A stretch of 23,438 nucleotides of DNA from positions 1 through 23,438 of the forward strand of contig CABVDE010000031.1 of assembly GCA_902496945.1 (NCBI GenBank), read 5' to 3'. The notes under the pieces are model-generated. The model made no database searches. It saw only the letters and a list, made by a program, of their open reading frames with translations, and was not told the DNA's origin. The first letter of the stretch is position 1, and each line of letters opens with the position of its first letter. The translations under genes were made by a program, and so were the position numbers. This DNA comes from an uncultured Collinsella sp. (GTDB taxonomy: Bacteria > Actinomycetota > Coriobacteriia > Coriobacteriales > Coriobacteriaceae). Of the stretch, positions 15,030 through 22,233 are shown piece by piece.

Positions 15030-15154
15030 GGGGAGGCCAGGGGCTTTGCCCCCAAATCGTCCTCGGACATGGCAGGACCCCCGCTGCGCACTTCGTGCGG
15101 CGGGGGCCCTGCCGTCCTGCGGAAAGATTTGGGGGCAAAGCCCCTGGCCTCCCC
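15030..15154 (-). repeat. Large nested palindrome, copy D (complete)
   Basis: The 29-bp arms at 15030-15058 and 15126-15154 are perfectly complementary, starting GGGGAGGCCAGGGGCTTTGC. On the minus strand the inner part reads TTTCCGCAGGAC, an inner stem GGCAGGGCCCCCGC with a partner differing at one base, a terminal hairpin, and GTCCGAGGAC. It lies 21 bases after the thrB stop. The stretch 15155-15312 holds nothing I can name. Confidence 0.95.
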
Positions 15155-15312
15155 TACGTTAACTTCGCTGGCGGCGGCTACAGGAACCTACGCTCTGGAA
15201 AGTCGCCGGGCTGATTTTTTGGCTTCTATTTGATAAAGGCGCACTTCCCAGCATCTCATTCGCCCTATAGCTCTGTTTTAATTTCTAATTGATGATCGAT
15301 ACGTGACGTCAT

Positions 15313-15576
15313 CTAATTATCTTCGCTACTCAAAACAGCCCCAAGTTTACGTACTAGCGTCTCAACAGTAATTCCGAGTGCGTCCGCATAGACAAACTGC
15401 TCATAAACCCTAAGGCTGCGTTCCCCGGTCTCGACCTTTGAGATGAACGATTGAGGTACCCCCAGTTTCTTTGCGAGTTCAACCTGAGTGATACCTTGCT
15501 CCCGACGAATCTGGGAAAGGCATTTTCCGCATGTCCTGTTAGCATCAACGTTCATGCCGTTTACGCTATATTCCAT
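15313..15576 (-). CDS. XRE-family HTH transcriptional regulator
   Basis: A small protein of about 87 residues that is essentially one Cro/C1-type helix-turn-helix: IRREQGITQVELAKKLGVPQ, then SFISKVETGERSL and a C-terminal ADALGITVETLV helix. I chose the ATG at 15576. The longer frame would start at a TTG inside the inverted repeat at 15581-15603, and a shorter version could start at 15555. The inverted repeat directly upstream fits autoregulation. It is divergent from the membrane protein at 15677 and the two may be functionally linked. Base composition is lower in GC than the flanking thr genes, so it may have been acquired. Confidence 0.85.
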   Translation of the reverse strand: MEYSVNGMNVDANRTCGKCLSQIRREQGITQVELAKKLGVPQSFISKVETGERSLRVYEQFVYADALGITVETLVRKLGAVLSSEDN

Positions 15577-15580
15577 TTTG

Positions 15581-15603
15581 ATATATCCCAAACTGGGATA
15601 TAT
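15581..15603. promoter_or_regulatory. Perfect palindromic operator
   Basis: ATATATCCCA (15581-15590) and TGGGATATAT (15594-15603) are perfect inverted repeats around AAC. The site abuts the start of the divergent XRE gene and lies about 75 bases before the membrane-protein gene. It is the natural candidate for binding by the XRE dimer and may overlap the promoter (TATAT). Confidence 0.7.
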
Positions 15604-15676
15604 TTATGTCACCAGCCATTCCGCTTATCAAAAATGCCCATCGCAGATTCATAGCTAGGAAGGAGCCTCGATAAAC

Positions 15677-16690
15677 ATGAATGACGAGATGAAGGAGCCC
15701 GACGAGGAAAAGGCACTCAGCGAGTCCGACGAGCGGAAGCCAGATTTCAAAGCCGAGCAGTTTTCTGATGGTGCTAGCGACACCCCCTCCTCTGAAATTC
15801 CGCCATCAAACGAAGATGACGGCGCGCGCAAAAATGAAGAAAACGACTCACTTCTAACGCGGGCCATTCATAAATTAGGCAATAAAAAACGAGCGGCAAT
15901 CGCAGCTGCCGTGGCAGTTGTCATCATCTTCAGTTTGCCCATGCTGTTTCCTCAATTGTTTTGTAGCCACAAGCTATGGGCCAATGCAACCTGCACTAGC
16001 CCCCGTGTATGCAAAAGTTGCGGCAAAACCGAGGGAGAACCTCTCGGGCACGAATGGGAAGAAGCAACTTGTACGACACCGAAGACCTGCCAGCGTTGCG
16101 GCGAAACGAAAGGGGAGCCACTCGGACACCAACCGGGCTCGTGGACCAAAGAAGTCGACTACGTAGATGCCACTTCGAAGGAAATACGAGAATGCGAGAG
16201 ATGCGGAGAGGTCGTTGACACCCGCAACGAGAAGGAAATCACATCTTTTCTTGGCGACGGAAAGTTTTCAATTTCACCTGAAGGCTTTATTGATCGACTT
16301 AACGAGGAATTCTCCGATATCCCCAATTGCAGCAGCATGAATGCGGATTACGAACTAGACGATAGCGGCATGGGACTCGAACTTCAGATCAAAAACGGTT
16401 CAAAGATTGCCGGTATTGGAGGCTTCTTTTCGGACTCGAGTAACCCGGTGCTACTCAGCTATCTTGGATCCGAAAACTGCTTCAAAAACATAGTCATGTA
16501 CTTCGAAAACTCCGACTATGCCGCGGCGACAGCATTGGCAACTATACAAGCAATCGATCCAACACTTTCGTTTTCAGACGCCAAGGAAGTTGGTGCTGCC
16601 TGCGTAGATACGCCAACTGTCAAAAATGGAATTACGTACGCAATCGTAGCTTCGAATGGAGAGTACTGGCTAAGCGCTCGAATTGAATAA
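15677..16690 (+). CDS. Membrane-anchored protein with Cys-rich repeats
   Basis: A 337-residue protein of unknown function. Residues 1-70 are acidic and polar, and residues 72-93 form one transmembrane helix after a basic KKR, so the rest is probably extracytoplasmic. Residues 98-150 are two near-identical repeats of about 26 residues, each with ATCT, then C two or three residues before CG, then GEPLGH. A third, weaker one follows (ECERCGEVV, about 172-180). The paired cysteines look like small zinc ribbons or disulfide modules. The remaining C-terminal domain (about 190-337) has no family I recognise. The ribosome binding site AGGAAGGAG (15658-15666) is strong. It is divergent from the XRE gene, with the operator between them. 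Confidence 0.8.
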   Translation: MNDEMKEPDEEKALSESDERKPDFKAEQFSDGASDTPSSEIPPSNEDDGARKNEENDSLLTRAIHKLGNKKRAAIAAAVAVVIIFSLPMLFPQLFCSHKLWANATCTSPRVCKSCGKTEGEPLGHEWEEATCTTPKTCQRCGETKGEPLGHQPGSWTKEVDYVDATSKEIRECERCGEVVDTRNEKEITSFLGDGKFSISPEGFIDRLNEEFSDIPNCSSMNADYELDDSGMGLELQIKNGSKIAGIGGFFSDSSNPVLLSYLGSENCFKNIVMYFENSDYAAATALATIQAIDPTLSFSDAKEVGAACVDTPTVKNGITYAIVASNGEYWLSARIE

Positions 16691-16766
16691 TTTTCTTTGA
16701 TTACTAAATTCAGACGCCTCTTACTCGCGACATATTAAAACTCAACCCCTGGCAGCATCGTCAATC

Positions 16767-16810
16767 AAAATTGCCCCGCCGAGCACTTTAGCTTGGCGGG
16801 GCATTTCAAT
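16767..16810. terminator. Terminator after the Cys-rich membrane protein
   Basis: TGCCCCGCC (16772-16780) pairs perfectly with GGCGGGGCA (16795-16803), with AAAATT before and TTTCAAT after. It can act for the plus-strand gene and perhaps also for the minus-strand DUF3990/XRE unit. Confidence 0.8.
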
Positions 16811-16822
16811 ATGAAAGCGGAT

Positions 16823-16921
16823 TTAAATATCAACAAGGCCTGCACGCTCCAACGAGACAGCCGGCTTCGCTGTTCTGATTGCTCGAAGTGCATCTTGAGC
16901 AATCAGCGGCTTGCATCTCTT
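16823..16921 (-). other. Coding-like in-frame extension after the XRE stop
   Basis: Directly after the TAA at 16922-16924 the same minus-strand frame stays open for 32 codons. It reads KRCKPLIAQDALRAIRTAKP, then AVSLERAGLVDI and a TAA. The amphipathic, protein-like composition suggests the remnant of a third gene or a former C-terminal domain. It also holds a 10-bp hairpin, CTGATTGCTC with GAGCAATCAG (16875-16906). It is a weak call. Confidence 0.3.
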
Positions 16922-17620
16922 TTAGGCTGCGCTGGTTTCTTTGTATTCGAAGACTGGCTCTAGGAGATCTTCGATGTTGCAGTGAAGGGCTTTTGCTATG
17001 GCTCTTACGCTTGTTACCGAAGCTTCATTGATGTTTCTCTGGCGCTGCTCGTACATTTGGATTGAGCGGAGTGACACACCCGATTCGTATGCTAGGTCTT
17101 GTTGGGTTTTCTTAAGCTTCTTTCTTGCTAACGCAAGTTTGGTTTGCCTGGACGCTTTTTTCGCCATATCGCAGACGAGGCGAGCCACGCGTTCCTCCGA
17201 GGCTTCGTGCCAGGGATAGTACAGACTGCGCAGTGCGTCAAACGGAACGACATGCAGCAGGTCTTCGAAAGACTCCCCTAAACGCCACTGCAGATATGCC
17301 AGTATCCAGCCTGTCCAATACTCTGGCGTCTTCTCAAAACGATAGGTGCGATCCGGTATAGACCCGCTCTGATAGCCCGACCTTTCGGCGATAAGCGCGA
17401 ATAGCTCAACGCCCGATTTTCCCGATACGACCCATGCGTTGCCACGCTCAAACTCACGGGCTACGCCGCTCAGGCAAAAGAGTTCAGCGACCTCGGACCC
17501 TTCCGCTCCATAGTCGTTCACGGCATAGTCGAAGCAGTCGCCGAGGTTGCTCATTGCATCCTCAAGGTAATAGACGGGATATGTTCTACTCGGTCCATAA
17601 TTCGTCAACTCTTGGATCAT
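16922..17620 (-). CDS. XRE-family HTH protein, putative antitoxin partner
   Basis: A 232-residue protein with a C-terminal Cro/C1-type helix-turn-helix: LARKKLKKTQQDLAYESGVS then LRSIQMYEQRQRNINEAS, about residues 163-222. It is preceded by a 150-residue N-terminal region of unknown fold rich in aromatic residues (YRFEKTPEYWTGWILAYLQW near 93-112). The N-terminal region may bind the partner protein. Its start at 17620 lies 35 bases inside the DUF3990 gene, which implies translational coupling. As the only DNA-binding protein of the pair it is the likely repressor at the palindromes of 18289-18333. The family pairing is from general knowledge and the antitoxin role is inference. Confidence 0.75.
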   Translation of the reverse strand: MIQELTNYGPSRTYPVYYLEDAMSNLGDCFDYAVNDYGAEGSEVAELFCLSGVAREFERGNAWVVSGKSGVELFALIAERSGYQSGSIPDRTYRFEKTPEYWTGWILAYLQWRLGESFEDLLHVVPFDALRSLYYPWHEASEERVARLVCDMAKKASRQTKLALARKKLKKTQQDLAYESGVSLRSIQMYEQRQRNINEASVTSVRAIAKALHCNIEDLLEPVFEYKETSAA

Positions 17621-18269
17621 CTAAATCAACCCTCCCTGTCATTAAATCCCTAATGTAGACACCCTCAGAGTCGAATCCATTCACAGTTTCCAGGTACTTG
17701 CACCGCGCGTTCTGCTCTCGCTTAAAGCGCTTGGGATAATACTCAGATCCCAACGCCTGCCTCCATTCGCGGAATCTGATTGCTGAAAACGCACGCTCAC
17801 TCATAAGAGCGTATTGGATGCCCAAATCGCCCAAACGCATAATGAGTTGCAGTTGCCTAAGCGAGATCATGCCGTTAACGAACTGTCTTGCAAACGAAAA
17901 GTAGGAATCGTCGGCTCGATAGCCTCGAATAACGTCATAGGGAGAAATATCAATCAGGCAGTTATCCAGCAGATAGCGAAGTCCTTCGCGCGCCAGCGGT
18001 GTCGAAACATTGAACTCCCTATTGTTAGCCAAAATCGCAAGCCAATTGAGAATTGAAAACTCCCCGGACTCCAAGTCCAAGACCGCGAGACCATCCATAT
18101 CGAGCTCATATCGATTCGCGATACCATCGGACTCGGTCCGACATGCCCACTCCATTGCCATTTCCTCATGTGGCGTGCAATAAAACCCACACCCATAGTC
18201 ATTGAATTGTCTGCATTTATCCAACGACGGATGCTCGACAACAACCTCCGACCCGTGCCAAAGCTCCAT
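17586..18269 (-). CDS. DUF3990-type protein, putative ADP-ribosyltransferase-like toxin
   Basis: A 227-residue protein whose first 45 residues show the DUF3990 signature: LWHGSEVVVEHPSL (3-16), DYGCGFYCTPHEEMAMEWA (24-42). DUF3990 has been grouped with the ADP-ribosyltransferase-like folds, in which the HG and the GFY motifs line the NAD site. The rest is helical (for example FSFARQFVNGMISLRQLQLI) and may hold the third catalytic element, which I cannot assign. I chose ATG 18269, five bases after GGAGG; the upstream TTG at 18281 overlaps the ribosome binding site. It is coupled by overlap to the XRE gene. Together they resemble a toxin-antitoxin or defence module, but no activity is proven for this protein. 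Confidence 0.75.
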   Translation of the reverse strand: MELWHGSEVVVEHPSLDKCRQFNDYGCGFYCTPHEEMAMEWACRTESDGIANRYELDMDGLAVLDLESGEFSILNWLAILANNREFNVSTPLAREGLRYLLDNCLIDISPYDVIRGYRADDSYFSFARQFVNGMISLRQLQLIMRLGDLGIQYALMSERAFSAIRFREWRQALGSEYYPKRFKREQNARCKYLETVNGFDSEGVYIRDLMTGRVDLDDPRVDELWTE

Positions 18270-18288
18270 ATCGACCTCCAAACAAAAA

Positions 18289-18333
18289 TATCACCCCAGT
18301 GATAGTTTACCAATAACTATCACTGGGGTGATA
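18289..18333. promoter_or_regulatory. Twin palindromic operator, also a possible engB terminator
   Basis: TATCACCCCAGTGATAGTT (18289-18307) is perfectly repeated in inverted form at 18315-18333 across a 7-base spacer. Each arm is itself a palindrome, TATCAC-N4-GTGATA, so there are two 16-bp operator-like sites 29 bases apart. On the minus strand a TTTTTGTTT run follows the hairpin, so it also has the form of an intrinsic terminator for engB, which ends at 18365. Confidence 0.75.
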
Positions 18334-18364
18334 CAGATAGGGGCTTTTGAAAGGTTAGGCCTGA

Positions 18365-18955
18365 TTAGAGGCAAGCCTCGGCGATGCGCTTTTTGAGTTC
18401 GTCGATGCCGGTGCCGGTTTGGGAGCTTGTGATGATTACGTTTTCGGCCGGGACGTTGAGCTGCTTTTTGATGGCTGCTGCCTGGCGGGCCTGCTGGGTG
18501 CGGCTGAGCTTGTCGGCCTTGGTGAGGCAGACGATAAAGTTGAACTCGTTGCCCTGCAGGTAGTCGATCATGTCATGGTCGAGCTTGCTCGGGTCGTGAC
18601 GAATATCCACCAGCGACACGACCAGGTTAAAGCTGCGCTCCGAGTCGAAGAAGTCGCCGATAAGCTCGGCCCAGCGGTCGCGCTCGGCCTTGGAACGACG
18701 GGCGAAACCGTAGCCCGGCAGGTCGACGAAGTGCACGTCGTCAGCCTCAAAGAAGTTGATGTTGCTCGTCTTTCCCGGCGTGCTCGAAACCTTGACGAGG
18801 TTCTTGCGGCCAAAAAGCTTGTTCATGATCGACGACTTGCCCACGTTGGAGCGGCCGACGAAGCTCACCTCGGGGCAGGTGGACTCGGGAATCTGCGAAA
18901 CCTTGCCATAGCTGGCGACGAACTTGGCAAGCTGGTAGTTAATGGAATCGGCCAT
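18365..18955 (-). CDS. engB: Ribosome biogenesis GTPase YsxC/EngB
   Basis: A 196-residue GTPase needed for late assembly of the large ribosomal subunit. The G1 loop is GRSNVGKS (34-41), the G2 threonine lies in SSTPGKTSNINFF, G3 is DLPGYG (78-83) and G4 is TKAD (145-148); G5 is TSSQTG. The length is usual for the family. The ATG at 18955 follows AAGGAG six bases away. It lies 42 bases downstream of mtnN on the same strand and they are probably cotranscribed. Transcription likely ends at the palindrome at 18289-18333. Confidence 0.97.
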   Translation of the reverse strand: MADSINYQLAKFVASYGKVSQIPESTCPEVSFVGRSNVGKSSIMNKLFGRKNLVKVSSTPGKTSNINFFEADDVHFVDLPGYGFARRSKAERDRWAELIGDFFDSERSFNLVVSLVDIRHDPSKLDHDMIDYLQGNEFNFIVCLTKADKLSRTQQARQAAAIKKQLNVPAENVIITSSQTGTGIDELKKRIAEACL

Positions 18956-18997
18956 GGATACTCCTTGGTCGTAGGTTCTTACAATAGGGATGCACGA

Positions 18998-19735
18998 TCA
19001 CGCAGCGGCGATGCGGCGGACGATATCGAGTGTGATGCCGCTCGCGGTGCGGGCGTACTCGTCCAAATCGAACTCTCGCTCGCAAAACGCGTCATATGCC
19101 TCGTCACAATTATCGCTGATAGCACGCAGCACCAGACAATCGACACCGTTCTTGGCTGCAATATGGGCAATCGCAGCACCTTCCATCTCAACGCAATCGG
19201 CATGCGTCGCCTCGATGGCGGCGGTGCGCATGGCGTCGCCCGTTACAAAGCGGTCTCCTGTAGCGATAGTGCCAACCAGGAACTGTTTAGGGTCCTTCTC
19301 CGCAGCGGAATCGGAAGCGTAAGCATCGATAAACCCATGTTCGGCAAGCACGGTGGTGGCGATGTCAACCAGAGCCGGTGTCGAGGCAAACTCCTCAAGC
19401 TCCGGCGCCGACTCGGCGATGAGCGCCGTGTCGGTATCCAGATAGCGCAGGCACTTGCCAATAACCACGTCATTGATATGGAGTTTGGAGTTTAAGCCAC
19501 CCGCAATGCCCGAAAACACAACGGCCTGCGGAGCATATTTGCTGATGAGATGCTGTGTTGCACCAGCGGCGTTTACGGTTCCCATGCCAGCGGTCGTGGC
19601 GACCACTGACAGACCGTTGAGCTCGCCGCTTACAACGCTCAAGCCTGCCTCTTGCGACACATGGGCGCCGTTCAGTTCTTCTTTAATCTGCGCAACCTCT
19701 TTTTCGAGTGCACCGATAATTGCGATGGTAGGCAT
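18998..19735 (-). CDS. mtnN: 5'-methylthioadenosine/S-adenosylhomocysteine nucleosidase
   Basis: A 245-residue enzyme that cleaves adenine from methylthioadenosine and S-adenosylhomocysteine, feeding methionine salvage and the activated-methyl cycle. IGALEKEV (7-14) is the N-terminal signature. VFSGIAGGL forms the ribose/phosphate site, CVEMEGAAIAHIA carries the substrate-binding Glu residues, and RAISDNCDE holds the catalytic Asp. I chose ATG 19735, close behind a GGGGGA sequence; the in-frame TTG at 19747 would precede this. It lies 80 bases downstream of the serine hydrolase gene on the same strand and upstream of engB. Confidence 0.96.
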   Translation of the reverse strand: MPTIAIIGALEKEVAQIKEELNGAHVSQEAGLSVVSGELNGLSVVATTAGMGTVNAAGATQHLISKYAPQAVVFSGIAGGLNSKLHINDVVIGKCLRYLDTDTALIAESAPELEEFASTPALVDIATTVLAEHGFIDAYASDSAAEKDPKQFLVGTIATGDRFVTGDAMRTAAIEATHADCVEMEGAAIAHIAAKNGVDCLVLRAISDNCDEAYDAFCEREFDLDEYARTASGITLDIVRRIAAA

Positions 19736-19814
19736 ACCATCCCCCAAACCTGTGAAAACTGTTTATCCACGGTATGGTACCAGCATTTTGACTCAACCGC
19801 GCAATACGAAGCTG

Positions 19815-20972
19815 TTAGGCCAGCGCAGCGCGGGTATCGTAGAGCGCCTTGGCGATGGCGGCCACGGCCTCACTCGAACGGTCACTCCACGGCATCGACG
19901 TCATGATGCTCATAATGTAGGTGTCGCCATCGACATCGATGAGGCCAGCATCGCACGTCGCATTGCAACCTGCCTCGCTGATCCAGCCGGCTTTGTTACG
20001 CACCATGGCATGGTCGTCCGCAATGCCGTCACGGATATAGGACCGGGTCGTAGAGGCCAGAAGGCCCGACATCCATTGCGACGTCTCGCTCTCACGGATC
20101 AAATACTCGCTCATCTCGCGCCACAACTTGGCCGAGGTGCGCGGGCAGTAGGTTGGGAAATCGCTCATCGAATCGAGCGCGACCTCGTCTTCGACGCCGA
20201 GTGCGGCAATCCAATCCTCGTAGCCATCTTGATCAAACGTTGCACGCAACGCGACAAACGAGTCGTTATCCGAGTTGACGACCGAGGTCTCGATCAGATC
20301 GCGAACCGTCAGCCAGCCCATACTGTAGCCGCCATAGGTGCCCAGAGTATCATCGAGCGATACTTGCCCTGTCTCGACCAGTAACTCGCAGACGTAGAGT
20401 ACATAGAGCGCCTTGTAGCTGCTCGCACCGTACACCTCGGCGTCCGCGTTATACGTCACGCCCTTGCCACTCGACAGACCGTAAAACACCACGCCCACGT
20501 CGCCCAATTCCTGGGCCTGATTAAGGGTATCTTGGAGCGCGGCGAGGCTCTCATCCTCCAGGACGGGGATCTGGTCATCAACCAGTGAGAAGGTCTGCAC
20601 GGTATCGCCTGAGGGAATATCGTTAAAGTCCGCCTTCGAAAGCCTCGTCTTGAGGCTCGCTGTCGACAGGGTTTGACTTGCGGTGGCTTTAGATTTAGAG
20701 ACCTTTTTGTTTTGCGTCTGTACCGTTGACGCATCTGAGGGTGCCATTCGCTCCGACGCGTAGGTTTTAGCGGTAATTCCGAGGATAATAACCGCCAACG
20801 TTAGCATCCCAATGGCGGTAATCTTCGTCATGCGAATGCGAGCGTCGGCAAGGCCACGCGAAGACGTGCCCTTCGTCTCATATCTGCTGCTATGCTGCGA
20901 CACATACTCGTCCCGCGATGCGTTGTTTCGCACGTGGTCTCCTGGCTGCTCCCGTTCATATACGAGCAGCAT
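19815..20972 (-). CDS. Membrane-anchored serine hydrolase, class A beta-lactamase fold
   Basis: A 385-residue protein with a polar N-terminus of about 48 residues, one transmembrane helix (about 50-70, ITAIGMLTLAVIILGI) and a Ser/Thr/Lys-rich linker. The extracytoplasmic catalytic domain follows from about 150. Motifs of the penicillin-interacting superfamily are present: SSYK (184-187), SDN (234-236) and NKAG (326-329) in place of KTG. I cannot find the ExxLN omega-loop motif with the deacylating Glu of true class A beta-lactamases. A cell-wall or peptide-handling role is more likely than antibiotic resistance. The ATG at 20972 has only a weak ribosome binding site, and a GTG near 20930 is an alternative. 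It is the first gene of a run with mtnN and engB. Confidence 0.85.
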   Translation of the reverse strand: MLLVYEREQPGDHVRNNASRDEYVSQHSSRYETKGTSSRGLADARIRMTKITAIGMLTLAVIILGITAKTYASERMAPSDASTVQTQNKKVSKSKATASQTLSTASLKTRLSKADFNDIPSGDTVQTFSLVDDQIPVLEDESLAALQDTLNQAQELGDVGVVFYGLSSGKGVTYNADAEVYGASSYKALYVLYVCELLVETGQVSLDDTLGTYGGYSMGWLTVRDLIETSVVNSDNDSFVALRATFDQDGYEDWIAALGVEDEVALDSMSDFPTYCPRTSAKLWREMSEYLIRESETSQWMSGLLASTTRSYIRDGIADDHAMVRNKAGWISEAGCNATCDAGLIDVDGDTYIMSIMTSMPWSDRSSEAVAAIAKALYDTRAALA

Positions 20973-21092
20973 AATACCGAGCAGGCATTTCTTTCCAAAG
21001 ATATTCAGAAGCGTTTAAGGTGTCTTTAAAGAAACCACAAGCGTATTTATCCAAATGGCACGATTCTGTTGCGCATCTCCGCCCAAAACGCA

Positions 21093-21157
21093 GTTGTGGT
21101 GGAATAGTTCCTGTTTGGGCGGCATAAGCCGAAAAACAAGAACGATTCCACCGCAAC
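21093..21157. repeat. Imperfect 30-bp inverted repeat with an alternative fold
   Basis: GTTGTGGTGGAATAGTTC (21093-21110) and the following bases pair imperfectly with 21128-21157, which contains GATTCCACCGCAAC. About 24 of 30 positions match. GCCCAAAAC (21081-21089) could instead pair with GTTTGGGC (21113-21120), giving a competing hairpin. It lies upstream of the serine hydrolase and downstream of pflA; no gene is supported between 20973 and 21240. Confidence 0.65.
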
Positions 21158-21192
21158 TTGACGGGACTCTTTGGCAATCAACTTGGTGCCCA

Positions 21193-21229
21193 GGGGCACT
21201 CATTTAAGTCTGTCCCCAATGAGTGCCTG
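21193..21229 (-). repeat. REP-like hairpin with GGGGACAGACTTA core
   Basis: GGCACTCATT (21195-21204) pairs perfectly with AATGAGTGCC (21218-21227). On the minus strand the loop holds GGGGACAGACTTA, related to the GGGACAGGTTTA of the three other REP-like copies but with different arms. It begins 12 bases downstream of the pflA stop and could serve as its terminator. Confidence 0.7.
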
Positions 21230-21240
21230 AAAATGGCTCG

Positions 21241-22059
21241 CTAGCCGATAGCGTTTTTGAGTTCCGCGCGGCGCTTTTTCATGCCCGTCATGACGGCGTT
21301 GCGCAGCTCGGGCATGCGCGCGGTATCCATCTGGGGTACGCCCTCGAGCTTGTAGGGAATCCCCAGTTGCTCGTACTTAGCGACGCCCATCGTGTGATAC
21401 GGCAGCATCTCCAGACCAACCACGTTATGCCACGGAGCGATCAGGCGACCGAGCTTCTCGCACTCCTCTACCGTATCGGTAATGCCCGGCACCACCACGT
21501 GGCGGATAACAACCTTGATCCTGCGACGCGCCAGCTCATCACCAAACGCCAGAATGCGCTCGGGATCGCAACCGGTCAGCTTTTTATGCTCGACGGGATC
21601 GGCGTGTTTAATGTCGAGCAACACCATATCGGTCTCGTTGAGCACGGCATCGAACTTCTCGGGATGCGCGGGGTCGAAGGCGTAGCCACAGCTATCCAGG
21701 CAGGTATGCACACGGCCGTCGGGGTTGTTATGCATAGCGCGGAACAGGTCGGCCAAAAAAGCGGGCTGCAGGAGCGGTTCGCCGCCGGACACCGTAATGC
21801 CACCGCTGCTGTAAAACTCATGGTTGCTCTGGAACTCATCCATCAGGCGCTCGACGGTCACCATGGTGCCGCCGTTAACCGACCAGGTATCGGGATTGTG
21901 GCAATACGCGCAGCGCATGGGACAGCCCTGAACAAACACCACAAATCGGATGCCGGGTCCGTCGACCGTTCCCATCGTCTCGATTGAATGCACGCGGCCA
22001 AGGGCAAACGCAGAGTCCTCGGGACGAGCGTCCACACCCTCAAGCGTCATTTCTGCCAT
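21241..22059 (-). CDS. pflA: Pyruvate formate-lyase-activating enzyme
   Basis: A 272-residue radical-SAM enzyme that installs the glycyl radical on pyruvate formate-lyase. The [4Fe-4S] motif CxxxCxxC is at Cys46, Cys50 and Cys53 (GCPMRCAYCHNPDTW), and GGEP at 92-95 binds the SAM amino group. GRVHSIETMGTVDGPGIRFV is the typical N-terminal segment. I chose ATG 22059, preceded by AAGG about 8 bases away; a longer frame would begin at a TTG, and ATG 22050 is another option. Its usual partner pflB is not upstream in this window, where degV is found instead, so pflB must lie elsewhere. Confidence 0.93.
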   Translation of the reverse strand: MAEMTLEGVDARPEDSAFALGRVHSIETMGTVDGPGIRFVVFVQGCPMRCAYCHNPDTWSVNGGTMVTVERLMDEFQSNHEFYSSGGITVSGGEPLLQPAFLADLFRAMHNNPDGRVHTCLDSCGYAFDPAHPEKFDAVLNETDMVLLDIKHADPVEHKKLTGCDPERILAFGDELARRRIKVVIRHVVVPGITDTVEECEKLGRLIAPWHNVVGLEMLPYHTMGVAKYEQLGIPYKLEGVPQMDTARMPELRNAVMTGMKKRRAELKNAIG

Positions 22060-22107
22060 TCGCGCTACCTTGCCTCTCCTTGGATGCAACCAATTAAAAT
22101 GCCAGAA

Positions 22108-22154
22108 CCATTCTAGCCCATGCGTTTGCGTTTAAACGTCTCGGGCTAGAATGG
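22108..22154. terminator. 12-bp inverted repeat between degV and pflA
   Basis: CCATTCTAGCCC (22108-22119) pairs perfectly with GGGCTAGAATGG (22143-22154) around a 23-base loop that has its own CGTTTAAACG palindrome. It sits 48 bases before pflA and could be the degV terminator or a regulatory leader hairpin. TTTTAATT follows on the minus strand after eight bases. Confidence 0.55.
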
Positions 22155-22233
22155 CACGTTTTAATCTATCCCCCATCACCATGGCTGGGGTCTACGTCGA
22201 GATGTCAGGCTGAAGAGTGCTCGCCCGCGGCCT

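Noticed and set aside
20956..21203. Small minus-strand frames upstream of the serine hydrolase
   Set aside because: They run through an imperfect inverted repeat in two frames; the peptide similarity between them reflects the repeat, not a gene.
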